A stretch of 64,000 bases of DNA from G963677325 sp963677325 (GCA_963677325.2 CAXXGM010000002.1:62001-126000), one strand, 5' to 3'; counted from the stretch's first letter, positions 1 to 9,980 are shown. The notes: generated by a model not told the origin, from the letters alone. Program-made: numbers and translations.

Positions 1-1947
1 AGAAGTTTCAGTATGGATGATGGAGTTGCACATTTTCTCAATTCTTCTTTATCGAAAAACGCCATCCAGAAGGTTAAAGATGATATTGGCAGGGGACAGA
101 CAAAGTTACTTTATGTGGCTCCTGAATCACTTACCAAACTTGAAAATATTGATTTTCTGAGAGGAATAAATATTTCTTTTTATGCCATTGATGAAGCTCA
201 CTGTATTTCGGAGTGGGGGCATGATTTTCGTCCTGAATACCGCCGAATCAGGCCTATCGTTAATGAGATTGGCAACGCTCCCATTATGGCACTCACGGCT
301 ACGGCAACTCCCAAGGTCCAGCATGATATTCAAAAGAACCTTGGAATGCAGAATGCCAATGTATTTAAATCCTCTTTTAACAGACCTAACCTCTATTACG
401 AGATAAGACCTAAAGTTAAAGCAAAGGATCAGATCATCCGGATGATCAAAAATAATCCTGGAAAATCCGGGATCATTTATTGCCTGAGCCGCAAAAAAGT
501 GGAAGAAATAGCAGAGCTTCTCCAGGTAAACGGGATTAAGGCTCTTCCCTATCACGCTGGAATGGATTCTGCCACCCGATCGGCCAATCAGGATAAGTTC
601 CTGATGGAAGAAGTTGAAGTAATTGTGGCCACTATTGCTTTTGGAATGGGTATTGACAAACCGGACGTAAGGTTTGTTATTCATTATGATATACCTAAAT
701 CCCTTGAGGGCTATTACCAGGAAACCGGACGTGCAGGTCGTGATGGAGGTGAAGGCAAATGCATTACTTTCTATAATTATAAGGACATTCAAAAACTGGA
801 GAAGTTTATGCAGGGCAAGCCTGTGGCCGAACAGGAAATCGGACAGCAGTTATTGCTCGATACTGTAGCCTTTGCTGAATCATCCATGTGCCGTCGTGTG
901 ATACTTCTTCATTATTTTGGGGAGAAATATGAATCTGATAATTGTGGCGCGTGCGACAACTGCCTTAATCCAAAGGAACAATTTGAAGGGAAAGATCTTG
1001 TGGTGATGGCACTTAAGTCTGTCATCGAAGTAAAAGAGTTATGCAAGGCAGAACATCTGGTGAGCATTTTACTTGGAATTGAAAATGCCACAGTCAAATC
1101 TTTCATGCACGACAGTCTCGATATATTCGGTGAAGGAGATGAATACGATGAGAAAATATGGAATGCTGTTTTCAGACAATGTATCATCGCTGGCTTTCTT
1201 CATAAAGACATTGAGAATTATGGAGTTCTTAAACTGACTGATCCGGGAAGAGAATTCCTTGAAAAACCGCGATCGTTCCTGATTGTAAAAAACCACGATT
1301 ATGAAGCTGAAGAAGAAGCTGAAGAAGCTCCTCCTTTCGGATCTAATTCCTCAGGAGATCCTGAACTATTTGCCATTCTGAAGGACTTGCGAAAAAAGGT
1401 AGCCTCTAAGCAAAATCTGCCGCCATTTGTTATTTTCCAGGACCCTTCACTTGCCGACATGTCTATCCAGTATCCGACCTCACTGGAGGAATTGCAGGGG
1501 ATTATCGGAGTTGGACAAGGAAAAGCCCAGCGATACGGCAAACCTTTCGTTGAACTCATCAAAAAATATGTAGAAGAAAAAGGAATTGAACGCGCACAGG
1601 ACATGGTGGTACGTTCTGTTGCAAATAAATCCAAGAATAAGGTTTATATCATTCAGAGTATTGACCGGAAAATGCCGCTTGATGATATCGCTGATGCTAA
1701 AGGAATGACCATGGATGAGTTACTCACTGAGATGGAAGCTATCGTGAATTCAGGTACGAAGGTGAATATCGACCATTATATCTATGATGTAATGGATGAA
1801 GACCAGATAGAGGATATCTTTAAATACTTCCGTGAAGATGCTGAATCCGATTCAATTGAAGAAGCTCTTGCAGAATTCGGAGATGATTATGAAACCGAAG
1901 AAATAAGAATGGTAAGGATTAAATTCCTTGCTGAAATGGGTAATTAA
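1..1947 (+). CDS. recQ: ATP-dependent DNA helicase RecQ (5' end outside window)
   Basis: This is a 3'-5' DNA helicase of recombination and repair. The reading frame is open from base 1, and the first visible codons belong to the middle of helicase domain 1, so the ATG at 13 is internal and the true start lies upstream. The DEAH box is encoded at 190-201, followed by the helicase C domain, whose motif VI reads YYQETGRAGRDG. Next come the RQC zinc cysteines (CGACDNC near residue 312), an acidic linker and an HRDC domain at about residues 450-525. A C-terminal winged-helix-like tail extends the protein, as in other Bacteroidota RecQ proteins. A terminator follows the stop. The family call is secure; only the N-terminus is missing. 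Confidence 0.95.
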   Translation, partial: RSFSMDDGVAHFLNSSLSKNAIQKVKDDIGRGQTKLLYVAPESLTKLENIDFLRGINISFYAIDEAHCISEWGHDFRPEYRRIRPIVNEIGNAPIMALTATATPKVQHDIQKNLGMQNANVFKSSFNRPNLYYEIRPKVKAKDQIIRMIKNNPGKSGIIYCLSRKKVEEIAELLQVNGIKALPYHAGMDSATRSANQDKFLMEEVEVIVATIAFGMGIDKPDVRFVIHYDIPKSLEGYYQETGRAGRDGGEGKCITFYNYKDIQKLEKFMQGKPVAEQEIGQQLLLDTVAFAESSMCRRVILLHYFGEKYESDNCGACDNCLNPKEQFEGKDLVVMALKSVIEVKELCKAEHLVSILLGIENATVKSFMHDSLDIFGEGDEYDEKIWNAVFRQCIIAGFLHKDIENYGVLKLTDPGREFLEKPRSFLIVKNHDYEAEEEAEEAPPFGSNSSGDPELFAILKDLRKKVASKQNLPPFVIFQDPSLADMSIQYPTSLEELQGIIGVGQGKAQRYGKPFVELIKKYVEEKGIERAQDMVVRSVANKSKNKVYIIQSIDRKMPLDDIADAKGMTMDELLTEMEAIVNSGTKVNIDHYIYDVMDEDQIEDIFKYFREDAESDSIEEALAEFGDDYETEEIRMVRIKFLAEMGN

Positions 1948-1970
1948 TTCAAATCACATTTTTCACTTAG

Positions 1971-2011
1971 AATACTTCTATTGAAAATAAATCGATAGAA
2001 GTATTTTTTTT
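1971..2011 (+). terminator. Intrinsic terminator of recQ
   Basis: An 11-bp perfect stem (AATACTTCTAT with ATAGAAGTATT) closes a 13-nt loop and runs into a run of eight T. It lies between the convergent recQ and sensor-kinase genes. Confidence 0.85.
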
Positions 2012-2042
2012 AAAGAAAGCAAGAGAGAACCCATAAGAACCG

Positions 2043-5000
2043 TTATAGTACTTTATCAGCCAGAGGCACCCTGATATAGAAAGTCGTACCCACGTCCATT
2101 GTTGTCTGAAACCATATCTCTCCCTTGAAATTTTCTATAATTCTTTTTGCTATTGCAAGCCCAAGTCCCATTCCGCTGGATTTGGTTGTAAAGCTTGGTT
2201 CAAAAAGTTTAGCACGCAATTCTTCGGGGATACCACTCCCATTGTCGGTAATAGTCAGTAAAGCGTGATGGTTTTCCTCCTTTAATTCAATTATAATATG
2301 GCCTTCTTTATCCCTTGGAACAGATTGAATTCCATTTTTTATCAGATTGATAAGTACCCGGCCAAACTGGTCTTTATCGGCCACAATCCACATAGGTCCT
2401 CCACTATAACTTACCACATCAATGGATACATCGGGTGTATTTTCAAATAAAAGAGCTGCTTCTTTTATTCGCTGGCGCAGATCAAGCAATTCATTCTGAA
2501 CCCTTGGCATCCGGGCAAAATCAGAAAAAGAAGAAGCGATAGAAGAAAGCACATCAATATTTTCGATCAGAGTTTTGCTCACCTGATCGAAATATTCATC
2601 AAAATTCTCGCTTCCCTGCTCTTTAATTCTTCTCAGATACTGAATGTTTAATTTCATCGGTGTTAATGGATTATTGATCTCATGAGCCACCTGCCTGGCC
2701 ATTTCTCTCCAAGCCAACTCCCGTTCTGTCCGGGCCAATAAATCAGCGCTCTCAGCCAGCTCATCCACCTTCTTATTATATTCCTTAGCCAGACGGCCGA
2801 TTTCATCTTCTCCCAAGTATTCAATTTTCGCATTTTCTTTCCCCAGCTGAATACCCTTAAGGTTCTTTTCTATTTTGAGCAATGGCAGGGTAAGTTTATT
2901 CCCGATGAGCATGGCCACCATAAGACTAATCAGGATAAGAATGATGTACACGTTTGAAAAAGCTATAATAAATGCCGTAACATCTTTTTTGAACTCGTCC
3001 TGCCTTGCGAAATAAGGAAGATTAAGGTATCCTACCAGATTGTTCAACCTATTGTATAAAGGTATGTAAGCCGAATAGAAAGTCATTTTACCCAAATTTT
3101 CATTATGGATAAAATTATTCTTTGAATCAATGGATAAGGCATAATAGGCAACCGGATCAATTCTAATGGAGTTGAGTCCACGATCGTAGATTTCGCTCCG
3201 GGAAGTGGCAAAAAGCTGGCCATCCGGATCATAAATATTGATGTCAGTCCTTGTAAGATCTGAAAGTGAAATGAGTTGATCGTTCAACATCTCGTGGATT
3301 CTTAGATCCAACTCGTCTTCAGTTCCTATTCTCATACTGAGCTCAGTGGATATTGAATATAGTTTATCATTCAGATCTTCCTGAAGTGAATTTTTAAACT
3401 GGTCATAATTATAGGTGATGAGTCCTATGCCTACAAGAGTTGAAATTCCCAATAGGGAAAGAATTAATGTCAATTGTATTTTCCCCCTGAAATCCAAGGT
3501 TTTACCACTCACCCTGAAAGAAGAACGATTGAATATAAAAACGACCATCCCAGCCAAATACAGAAGAAGGAAAAGATAAGGAAAAGTCTTTATCTGATCC
3601 GTAAATTTGGTTTTAGCATAGCTTACGATAATATAATTATTTCCTCCCCGATGATAGGAACAATGCTTATAACCATTTTTTATAAAATACTGAAACTCAT
3701 TTTTACTTCTTGCTTCTTTAGGCAGATGCATTTCATACTGATAATCCCCTCCCCTATCAACAAGTTGTCCCCTGTAATATTTAGAATAGCTGAAATCCTT
3801 ACTCCTGCTCTCCTTGGAAGTCTTTTCATCGAGCAATAATTCCGGATAACCGCTTCCTTCGGGAATAATTTTTGAATACAGTTGTATAAATATTTTAAGT
3901 CTTCCCCGGTCGAGCTGTCCAACATAGGAAATCCTTCCATTTAGCATGTCCATGTAATAAAAATTACATCCGGGAATAATTACGCCATTCCCTGTCTCCA
4001 GTTCATTAAAAAAATCGAAGCAAGGATATTTGATATTTAAATCTGAAACTAATAAACTGTCAATCGGACTGCAAACCGTAACTTTTAAATCATAATTTCT
4101 CCAGAATCCGGTAAAATAAGCATTCCGAAAATAGGATTCCACCGATTGGTAAGGGGGAAAAAGATACTGGCCAATAATACTGTCTTCCCGGAATCTGTCA
4201 TCCAGCTCTGAAAGAAATATTTCGGCAGCCGGATCACGCTCCGAAGCTAAATTGACGGCAATTAATTTCTGCACATTATCCTTTCTTTGAATGTTTAGTT
4301 CATGGGAATAAAGATTCAGGTAGGCTGCAGTGATTATTGACGCAAATAAAAGGAAAGTGAATTTAAACCTTCTGATTTTTTCAGGCACAACTAAAAACAC
4401 CAGGCTGTTCAGGATCAGATAATATATAATGGAAGTTAATGAAACAGATATCCCGGAGAAGTTTAATATCAGAGAAGCCAGCAATCCGGCCGAAATCATA
4501 TAAATAATGGCCCTTTTATATCCTGGAAAAATATAATATTCGGAACGGATTCTGATCATTATAATGATAAATCCCAAGGCATGGAGTGAAATGCATAAAA
4601 AAGAGACAAGATTAATAAAGGAGAATTGCAGATTGCTGAAAAATTCAAGAGAGATATTCGAATTTAAAAGAAGAATTTTCAATAGAAAAGCCGAAAAAAT
4701 GAAATAGAATGCTGCAAATAAAAAAGCAAAATACCGCACAGCTTTTAAATTCTTCTTTGGACTATACTCCATTCTAAATAAAATAAAAAAAGACTGAGCA
4801 ATATAAAACATGAAGACAGAGAGCAACAAAAACTCACCAAGGGAAGATAGCCACCCCCCATAGGCAAACTCACCGGGAGAAAATAATTCACTCCGGAATA
4901 AAGTTGCCGGCACTTTTAGAAGATTTAATCCAAAGTAAGTCAGGCAACCAATAGTTCCTGAAATAATAAATTTGTGCAATGGCTTCAATCCTTGACTTTT

Positions 5001-5687
5001 TCGTAGCCACAGAACTATTTGAGCAAGAAACAAAAAGAGCAGGATAAAATAAAGCACGGAAAAAGCAACTTCATTTTTCTCATTCGGGGCTCCCTTTACA
5101 GGTAAAATTGAAAATAGAAATTCACCATCCGGCCTGACAATGTTTATAGCACCCATTAAGTCCTGTGCACTTACCTGGTAATCATCAGGAAGATCAAAAT
5201 CTTTCTGAAACGAATTCTGTATGTATTTATTCCGGTATGGGAAATCCCTTTTGATCAGAATATAGCCCTTAAATACAAATCCACCCTCTGATTTTGTAAT
5301 AGTCCAAAACCATCCAGTAGGCAGACGGACAATACTGTTTTTACCATACTGTATCGTATCTTCTCCCGGAAAAGCAATTAATGACGAGGACCAATACAAC
5401 AGATGTCCTTTTTTGGAAATGGAAAAAGCCCTGTCCGGGTGATCATACTTCTTTGGATTAAGCAGATACCAGGTGCTCTCAAGACTCTTGGTGTACTTGA
5501 TTTCCTTAGTTACCGAGTTAAGCTCCTGCTCCATTTGAAGCTCTTTCGATTCAAGCACATTAAAGATTTTCCCTGCTTCATATCCCGGATCAAGTCTGTT
5601 CCAGGATATAATTTCCCAACCTACCGTAATAAACAATAGCGGCAAAGCAATCAGAAGAAACTTGTTATTCTTATAAAAGTGCCTCAT
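2043..5687 (-). CDS. Large membrane sensor histidine kinase (NtrY-like)
   Basis: This is an unusually long (1214 aa) sensor kinase. An N-terminal membrane anchor (about residues 12-30) is followed by an extracytoplasmic stretch and a multi-helix membrane block at about 205-440. A second large extracytoplasmic region and more helices (about 695-765 and 905-930) come next, then a HAMP-like segment, the HisKA domain with phospho-acceptor His1002 in AHEINNPLTP, and a HATPase domain (N-box near 1114, DNGSGIP near 1148, GMGLGLAI). The kinase core resembles NtrY. No response regulator is adjacent; the NtrC-type regulator at 20917 could be a partner, but that is a guess. It is the last gene of a marC-rlmH-kinase operon, starting 5 nt after the rlmH stop. 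Confidence 0.88.
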   Translation of the reverse strand: MRHFYKNNKFLLIALPLLFITVGWEIISWNRLDPGYEAGKIFNVLESKELQMEQELNSVTKEIKYTKSLESTWYLLNPKKYDHPDRAFSISKKGHLLYWSSSLIAFPGEDTIQYGKNSIVRLPTGWFWTITKSEGGFVFKGYILIKRDFPYRNKYIQNSFQKDFDLPDDYQVSAQDLMGAINIVRPDGEFLFSILPVKGAPNEKNEVAFSVLYFILLFLFLAQIVLWLRKSQGLKPLHKFIISGTIGCLTYFGLNLLKVPATLFRSELFSPGEFAYGGWLSSLGEFLLLSVFMFYIAQSFFILFRMEYSPKKNLKAVRYFAFLFAAFYFIFSAFLLKILLLNSNISLEFFSNLQFSFINLVSFLCISLHALGFIIIMIRIRSEYYIFPGYKRAIIYMISAGLLASLILNFSGISVSLTSIIYYLILNSLVFLVVPEKIRRFKFTFLLFASIITAAYLNLYSHELNIQRKDNVQKLIAVNLASERDPAAEIFLSELDDRFREDSIIGQYLFPPYQSVESYFRNAYFTGFWRNYDLKVTVCSPIDSLLVSDLNIKYPCFDFFNELETGNGVIIPGCNFYYMDMLNGRISYVGQLDRGRLKIFIQLYSKIIPEGSGYPELLLDEKTSKESRSKDFSYSKYYRGQLVDRGGDYQYEMHLPKEARSKNEFQYFIKNGYKHCSYHRGGNNYIIVSYAKTKFTDQIKTFPYLFLLLYLAGMVVFIFNRSSFRVSGKTLDFRGKIQLTLILSLLGISTLVGIGLITYNYDQFKNSLQEDLNDKLYSISTELSMRIGTEDELDLRIHEMLNDQLISLSDLTRTDINIYDPDGQLFATSRSEIYDRGLNSIRIDPVAYYALSIDSKNNFIHNENLGKMTFYSAYIPLYNRLNNLVGYLNLPYFARQDEFKKDVTAFIIAFSNVYIILILISLMVAMLIGNKLTLPLLKIEKNLKGIQLGKENAKIEYLGEDEIGRLAKEYNKKVDELAESADLLARTERELAWREMARQVAHEINNPLTPMKLNIQYLRRIKEQGSENFDEYFDQVSKTLIENIDVLSSIASSFSDFARMPRVQNELLDLRQRIKEAALLFENTPDVSIDVVSYSGGPMWIVADKDQFGRVLINLIKNGIQSVPRDKEGHIIIELKEENHHALLTITDNGSGIPEELRAKLFEPSFTTKSSGMGLGLAIAKRIIENFKGEIWFQTTMDVGTTFYIRVPLADKVL

Positions 5688-5692
5688 AAATC

Positions 5693-6166
5693 TTATTCAT
5701 GATGATAGGGCTCATTTTTAAGGATGGTCATTGACCGGTATAATTGCTCTACAAAAATCATGCGAACCATTTGATGTGAGAAGGTCATTCTCGATAAGGA
5801 TATGCTGAAATTGCTTCTCTGATAAACTTCTTTTGAAAAACCATAAGGCCCTCCGACAGCAAAAATGAGTTGACGGATACCCGAAACCATCTTTTTCTCC
5901 ATCCATCCTGAAAATTCCACAGATGAAAACTCCTTACCTTTTTCATCAAGCAAAATCAATTGATCCCCTGAGGCTACCTGCTCCAGAATCGTACGTCCTT
6001 CCTTTTCCTTTTGCAGTTCTTCGGTGAGATTCCCTGCTTTTTTTAGATCGGGTATAATTTTGAATTCAACAGGAAGATAAAAATTCAGCCTGTGAGTATA
6101 ATCTTCAATTCCTTCCTTTATATATTTCCTGTCTGTCTTACCAATACAAAGAATTAATATTTTCAC
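5693..6166 (-). CDS. rlmH: 23S rRNA pseudouridine-1915 N3-methyltransferase RlmH
   Basis: RlmH is a SPOUT-class methyltransferase that methylates pseudouridine 1915 of 23S rRNA in assembled 70S ribosomes, using S-adenosylmethionine. The 157-aa length is typical. The SAM-binding knot is visible as FAVGGPYGFSKEV near residue 103, followed by the conserved SLSRMTFSHQMVRMIFVEQL segment. It lies 24 nt downstream of the marC stop and 5 nt before the kinase start, so the three genes are probably co-transcribed. The product is cytoplasmic. Confidence 0.96.
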   Translation of the reverse strand: MKILILCIGKTDRKYIKEGIEDYTHRLNFYLPVEFKIIPDLKKAGNLTEELQKEKEGRTILEQVASGDQLILLDEKGKEFSSVEFSGWMEKKMVSGIRQLIFAVGGPYGFSKEVYQRSNFSISLSRMTFSHQMVRMIFVEQLYRSMTILKNEPYHHE

Positions 6167-6190
6167 TATGTCGGTATGAGTTAATTAAAT

Positions 6191-6829
6191 TCATGCATGG
6201 GGAAATTCCTGTATGACCTTAAAAATTCCCTGTATGACCATCTGAACTGCAAGTACGGTAAGGATCAGTCCCATAATCTTGGAAATAACCACAATCAGGG
6301 AAGGATTGAGTTTATCGGAAATCTTTTTGCTGGTGATAAACATCAGGTAAGTAATAAAACACACAAGGGCAAAAACAAGGATAATCAGTAACGCGTATAG
6401 AAAACTCTTCCCCTCCCCCACAAAGTTCATGGCTGTCGAAATGGTCCCCGGACCTGATAAGAGCGGTATTCCAAGAGGAGATATAGCCATATCCTCGTAT
6501 GATTCTAAAGGTAACTTCTTATTTGAACTTTGGGTTTTAGCTGTTTTCCCTTGCAACAGATCATATCCAATAAAAAATACAATAATTCCACCTGCAATCT
6601 GGAAAGCCGGAAGCGTCAATCCGAATAAACGGAATATAAAATGCCCAAAAAGACTGAATACACTTATCACAAGAAATGCGACCAACACCGATTTGAAGGC
6701 TACTTTTTTCATTGTTTTCTCATCGGCATCTCCAACCAACGATAAAAATACAGGGGTATTGCCAACTGGATTCAGCATGGCAAAAAAACCAAGAAAAACT
6801 GTGGTTAGAAATAAAACCAGGTTAGGCAT
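6191..6829 (-). CDS. MarC family integral membrane protein
   Basis: This is a MarC/UPF0056 membrane protein of about 212 residues with six predicted transmembrane helices and the family signature NPVGNTPVF near the N-terminus. Its biological role is not established; the early link of E. coli MarC to antibiotic resistance was later questioned. The frame also contains an earlier ATG at 6865. I prefer the one at 6829 because a candidate -7 element (CAAAAATA on the plus strand, TATTTTTG on the coding strand, 6863-6870) overlaps the earlier start and family proteins begin near the first hydrophobic helix. It heads the operon with rlmH and the kinase. Confidence 0.85.
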   Translation of the reverse strand: MPNLVLFLTTVFLGFFAMLNPVGNTPVFLSLVGDADEKTMKKVAFKSVLVAFLVISVFSLFGHFIFRLFGLTLPAFQIAGGIIVFFIGYDLLQGKTAKTQSSNKKLPLESYEDMAISPLGIPLLSGPGTISTAMNFVGEGKSFLYALLIILVFALVCFITYLMFITSKKISDKLNPSLIVVISKIMGLILTVLAVQMVIQGIFKVIQEFPHA

Positions 6830-6998
6830 AAAGAAATTAAAATAAAATAAAGCTATGTGGTACAAAAATAGATAATAACACCAGAAAAGAATATTATTCT
6901 TCTAAAATTTAGTAACGCTCGCAACTGCGGTTCCGTTATGATAAACAATCAAAATCCGGAAGATCAATTAACATTGGATTTGAATTACATTGTAATGA

Positions 6999-7364
6999 TT
7001 AAAGCATCCCATTCCCTTCATCAATATGATCCTCTTCAAGACTCTCATGATTATCACCACCTAAACTGAAATAATTATTCTCCTCATCTTCATTCCCCGT
7101 AAATTCCTGTTCGTCATCCAATTCTGCGCCAGGTACATCCAAATCATCACCGGATTCAATATCATTTATCTGCTGCAATTCAGTAAACTTAAAAATATCC
7201 TTTTTTTTGGATAAATCCTCAGGATTCAGATCTGCTTCCTCGTCAGTGCTATAGATGTCTTCCGCAGAAGGATATACCGGATATCCGGGAAGATCATTCT
7301 CTTCCCGATTAAAATTCTTGTTGATTCTCTCATCAGCAAACGGATGTTGTTTCCTATTTTTCAT
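6999..7364 (-). CDS. Conserved acidic hypothetical protein
   Basis: A 121-aa protein, very rich in Asp and Glu and with no hydrophobic segment, so probably cytoplasmic and largely disordered. The C-terminal stretch ENNYFSLGGDNHESLEED looks like a conserved tail that I associate with small uncharacterised Bacteroidota proteins. No catalytic motif is visible and no function can be assigned. It is divergent from the DUF4783 gene and not clearly in an operon. Confidence 0.65.
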   Translation of the reverse strand: MKNRKQHPFADERINKNFNREENDLPGYPVYPSAEDIYSTDEEADLNPEDLSKKKDIFKFTELQQINDIESGDDLDVPGAELDDEQEFTGNEDEENNYFSLGGDNHESLEEDHIDEGNGML

Positions 7365-7621
7365 CTTATCTTATTTTTATTTTCCTTTTCCAGTATAACA
7401 AAGTTACTCGCATTTTGGCCAAAAGAGATTGATAATTGCCGCCTTTCAGTCTTAAAATAGGTTAAAGAATCCTCTTTGAAATTATTTCAGGTCACAATTC
7501 CTTAAGTCTTATCAGACAAAATTTATTATTCTGGCCTTAAAGAATGGTTTTATTTACTATAATCCATAAGTCTTGCTATTTTTGTATGATTATTGTATTA
7601 TATGTGAAAATGACTGTGATT

Positions 7622-8011
7622 ATGAAAAACAATTACTTAAAGATAATTTATGCCGTTCTGATAATATGGATGGTTCCTCTTTGGTCTCACGGCCAGATTC
7701 CCAATCAGATTATCAGTGGTTTAAAATCAGGTGATGCCAGGACAGTAGCCTCACATTTTAATGATAACATTGAACTGATTATCCTTGATAAAGAGAACAT
7801 GTGTTCTCAGGCACAGGGAGAACAAATATTAAAAGATTTTTTTTCACGGAATAAACCATCTGATTTCCACGTCACTCACCAGGGAGGTGACGAATCAATT
7901 TATGCAATAGGGAAAATGTCAACGTCGAATGGCAACTACCGGGTTTACTTCCTGATGAAGCCAAAGGATAAAAAGCCTCAGATAGTTCAGTTGCGGATAG
8001 ATAAGGATTAA
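7622..8011 (+). CDS. DUF4783 family secreted protein
   Basis: A 129-aa exported protein of the DUF4783 family, an NTF2-like fold common in Bacteroidota with unknown function. I choose the ATG at 7622 (protein begins MKNNYLKIIY): it gives a clean signal peptide ending near SHGQ, while the longer frame to 7544 adds an unlikely 26-residue extension. The mature part contains the family pattern ISGLKSGDARTVASHF and the segment GEQILKDFF. It precedes the BrkB-like gene by 24 nt, so both may be co-transcribed. Confidence 0.8.
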   Translation: MKNNYLKIIYAVLIIWMVPLWSHGQIPNQIISGLKSGDARTVASHFNDNIELIILDKENMCSQAQGEQILKDFFSRNKPSDFHVTHQGGDESIYAIGKMSTSNGNYRVYFLMKPKDKKPQIVQLRIDKD

Positions 8012-8035
8012 TCCGATACAGTAAAGAAGTGGACC

Positions 8036-8989
8036 ATGCGATTGATAATCAAAGCAAAGGATTGGGCCGTCAGAATTTACGAAAAATTAATTGCGCGGGC
8101 ACGCGTTGTAACACTCCCTTTTTTTGACAGGGTGCCTTTGTATGATGTCGGAGTTTTCTTCTGGAAAGGATTGGTCGACGGTGCTATCAGTACCAGGGCT
8201 TCAGCCATTGCTTTCAATTTTATCCTTGCTCTGTTTCCCGCTATAATATTCTTCTTTACTTTAATCCCTTACATACCCATCGAGAATTTCCAGCAGCAGT
8301 TATTGGCTCTTTTTGCGAGTGTGATGCCAAGCAACGCTTATCTGGCCATAGAAGAGACGATTAAAGATATTGTCATGCAGCCCCGTGGTGGCTTGCTTTC
8401 CTTTGGTTTTCTGGCCGCTTTTTATTTCTCCACCAATGGCATCGTAGCCATTATCACAGCTTTCAATGGAACAATTCATTCCATTGAAACCCGCTCTTGG
8501 TGGAATCAACGTTTGGTGGCCCTTGGACTGGCTGTGATCCTGATCACCCTGACAACAATCAGCATCGCCATGATCACGATCAGTAAAAGTGTTATGGATT
8601 TTTTTGTAGTCAAAGGCTTACTGCACCTTAATCTGACCTACTATGTATTACTAGGAGGTAAATGGCTGATTATTTGTGCTTTGTTTTACTTCTGCTATGC
8701 CTTTCTGTTCTATTATGCACCGGCACGCAAAACAAAATTCCGATTCTTTTCAGCCGGAGTCACCCTCACCACGATCCTGTCAATCATAACCTCGGTCGGA
8801 TTTTCCTATTACATCAACAATTTCGGAAAATACAATTCACTCTATGGCTCCATCGGAACCCTCATCGTGGTAATGCTTTCAATTTACTTCAATTCCCTGA
8901 TGCTGATCATTGGCTTTGAATTAAATACCAGCATCTGGATTGCCCGTAAAAGAAATAAACAATTGCAGTATAAAAGAAATTTAAACTGA
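8036..8989 (+). CDS. YihY/BrkB family inner-membrane protein
   Basis: A 317-aa integral membrane protein of the YihY/virulence factor BrkB family (old names: ribonuclease BN, now known to be incorrect for this family). The conserved N-terminal segment STRASAIAFNFILALFPAII and about six hydrophobic helices are visible, with a basic C-terminal tail. The molecular function of the family is unknown. It is 24 nt downstream of the DUF4783 gene and convergent with the next gene, only 5 nt away. Confidence 0.87.
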   Translation: MRLIIKAKDWAVRIYEKLIARARVVTLPFFDRVPLYDVGVFFWKGLVDGAISTRASAIAFNFILALFPAIIFFFTLIPYIPIENFQQQLLALFASVMPSNAYLAIEETIKDIVMQPRGGLLSFGFLAAFYFSTNGIVAIITAFNGTIHSIETRSWWNQRLVALGLAVILITLTTISIAMITISKSVMDFFVVKGLLHLNLTYYVLLGGKWLIICALFYFCYAFLFYYAPARKTKFRFFSAGVTLTTILSIITSVGFSYYINNFGKYNSLYGSIGTLIVVMLSIYFNSLMLIIGFELNTSIWIARKRNKQLQYKRNLN

Positions 8990-8994
8990 GGAGA

Positions 8995-9444
8995 TTAGCT
9001 CACCTTCTTCATCTCGGCCCTTTCGGCCAGTATGATCCTGTTTTTCCTCTCTGAAGCTTTTATCGCTTTCTGAATAAATTCTTCAGTAATAACCTCCACT
9101 TCAACTCCGAGATCGAGATTATCCAGCCATTTTTCCAGATGAACTCTCCAGGCTTTGACTGCTCCCTGAAGAGCATTCTTTATTCCGGGTTGAGTAATCC
9201 AAAATTTTCCATCCTGACGGGCGGATTCTATTCTTATAGATAAGGATGGATCTTCAGCTACTTTGGAACAAAATCTGATAAATTGTTCCGGATGCCATCC
9301 TCCGCAATAAGAACAACATAAATCTCCGTTTTCCCGTTCTACCCAATAATCAGCACCCTGACACGGGACGTGTGAATCATACTGTTTTATTGGTATCGCT
9401 TCATAATCCCTCAAAGGGCAGGCAAACCGTTCTTCTTTCTTCAT
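8995..9444 (-). CDS. Hypothetical protein with possible zinc-binding cysteines
   Basis: A 149-aa soluble protein that I do not recognise. Cysteines at residues 9, 28, 43, 44 and 47 (the last three in CCSYCGG) suggest a zinc site in the N-terminal third. The C-terminal half is helical and charged (about residues 85-149). There is no signal peptide or membrane segment. It stands alone, convergent with the BrkB-like gene. Function unknown. Confidence 0.6.
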   Translation of the reverse strand: MKKEERFACPLRDYEAIPIKQYDSHVPCQGADYWVERENGDLCCSYCGGWHPEQFIRFCSKVAEDPSLSIRIESARQDGKFWITQPGIKNALQGAVKAWRVHLEKWLDNLDLGVEVEVITEEFIQKAIKASERKNRIILAERAEMKKVS

Positions 9445-9765
9445 CTTCTTTATCTCTATCTAACTTTTTTAATAATTGGATAAATGCCTCAGACAGAAAA
9501 ATCGCTCAATTCCAGGCTATAAAAACATCACCACGGAATTAATTTTTCCCAGTTACCGGCTAAAAATGAATTAAATTTGAAAGATTAGCCCCTTAAACAG
9601 CTAATTTTACTTTACCAAAATCCGGTAGACTGATCTTCAGCAGATAATGGTAATTAATGTTATTTACAAACTTCTAAATAACTCTAATTATCAAGAGTTT
9701 CATCCAAGTTTCTTCTTAAACTTTATTGGATTTATTTGCAGCCCCTGCAAACGAAAAGTTTAGGG
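9445..9765. other. Gene-free spacer
   Basis: AT-rich spacer between the hypothetical gene and tRNA-Ala. I see no coding frame, repeat or convincing hairpin in it. Confidence 0.6.
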
Positions 9766-9839
9766 TGGAGAATATCGGAATCGAACCGATGACCTTTTGA
9801 CTGCCAGTCAAACGCTCTAGCCAACTGAGCTAATCCCCC
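9766..9839 (-). tRNA. tRNA-Ala (anticodon GGC)
   Basis: A complete cloverleaf on the minus strand. The acceptor stem is GGGGGAT with ATTCTCC, the D-arm contains TAGCTCAGTTGG, and the anticodon stem TTTGA/TCAAA carries loop CTGGCAG (anticodon GGC). The T-arm is ATCGG-TTCGATT-CCGAT and the discriminator is A. CCA is not fully encoded. A strong promoter lies just upstream. Confidence 0.95.
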
Positions 9840-9853
9840 CTCGGAGTCAGGGG

Positions 9854-9882
9854 CAAAAATACATTTTTTTTGCATAAATCAA
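9854..9882 (-). promoter_or_regulatory. Bacteroidota-type promoter of tRNA-Ala
   Basis: On the minus strand, TTG (9882-9880) and TATTTTTG (9861-9854) are separated by 18 nt, matching the Bacteroidota sigma-ABfr consensus. The expected start would fall about 8 nt before the tRNA 5' end at 9839. Confidence 0.75.
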
Positions 9883-9980
9883 GAAATCATTTAAAAAGAA
9901 TCACCTGGAAATTTAAAATTTTATCACCCATTAATCGTTCAGGAGACCATTTGTCCAACGATTTATATTAATTTTGTGAT

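Noticed and set aside
127..792. Long antisense frame within recQ
   Set aside because: It is a shadow of the strongly conserved recQ frame, without domain or ribosome site. The same holds for other antisense frames inside acnA, GH20 and susC genes.
6830..6865. Longer MarC start at 6865
   Set aside because: A -7-like element overlaps this start and the extra 12 residues do not look like the family N-terminus.
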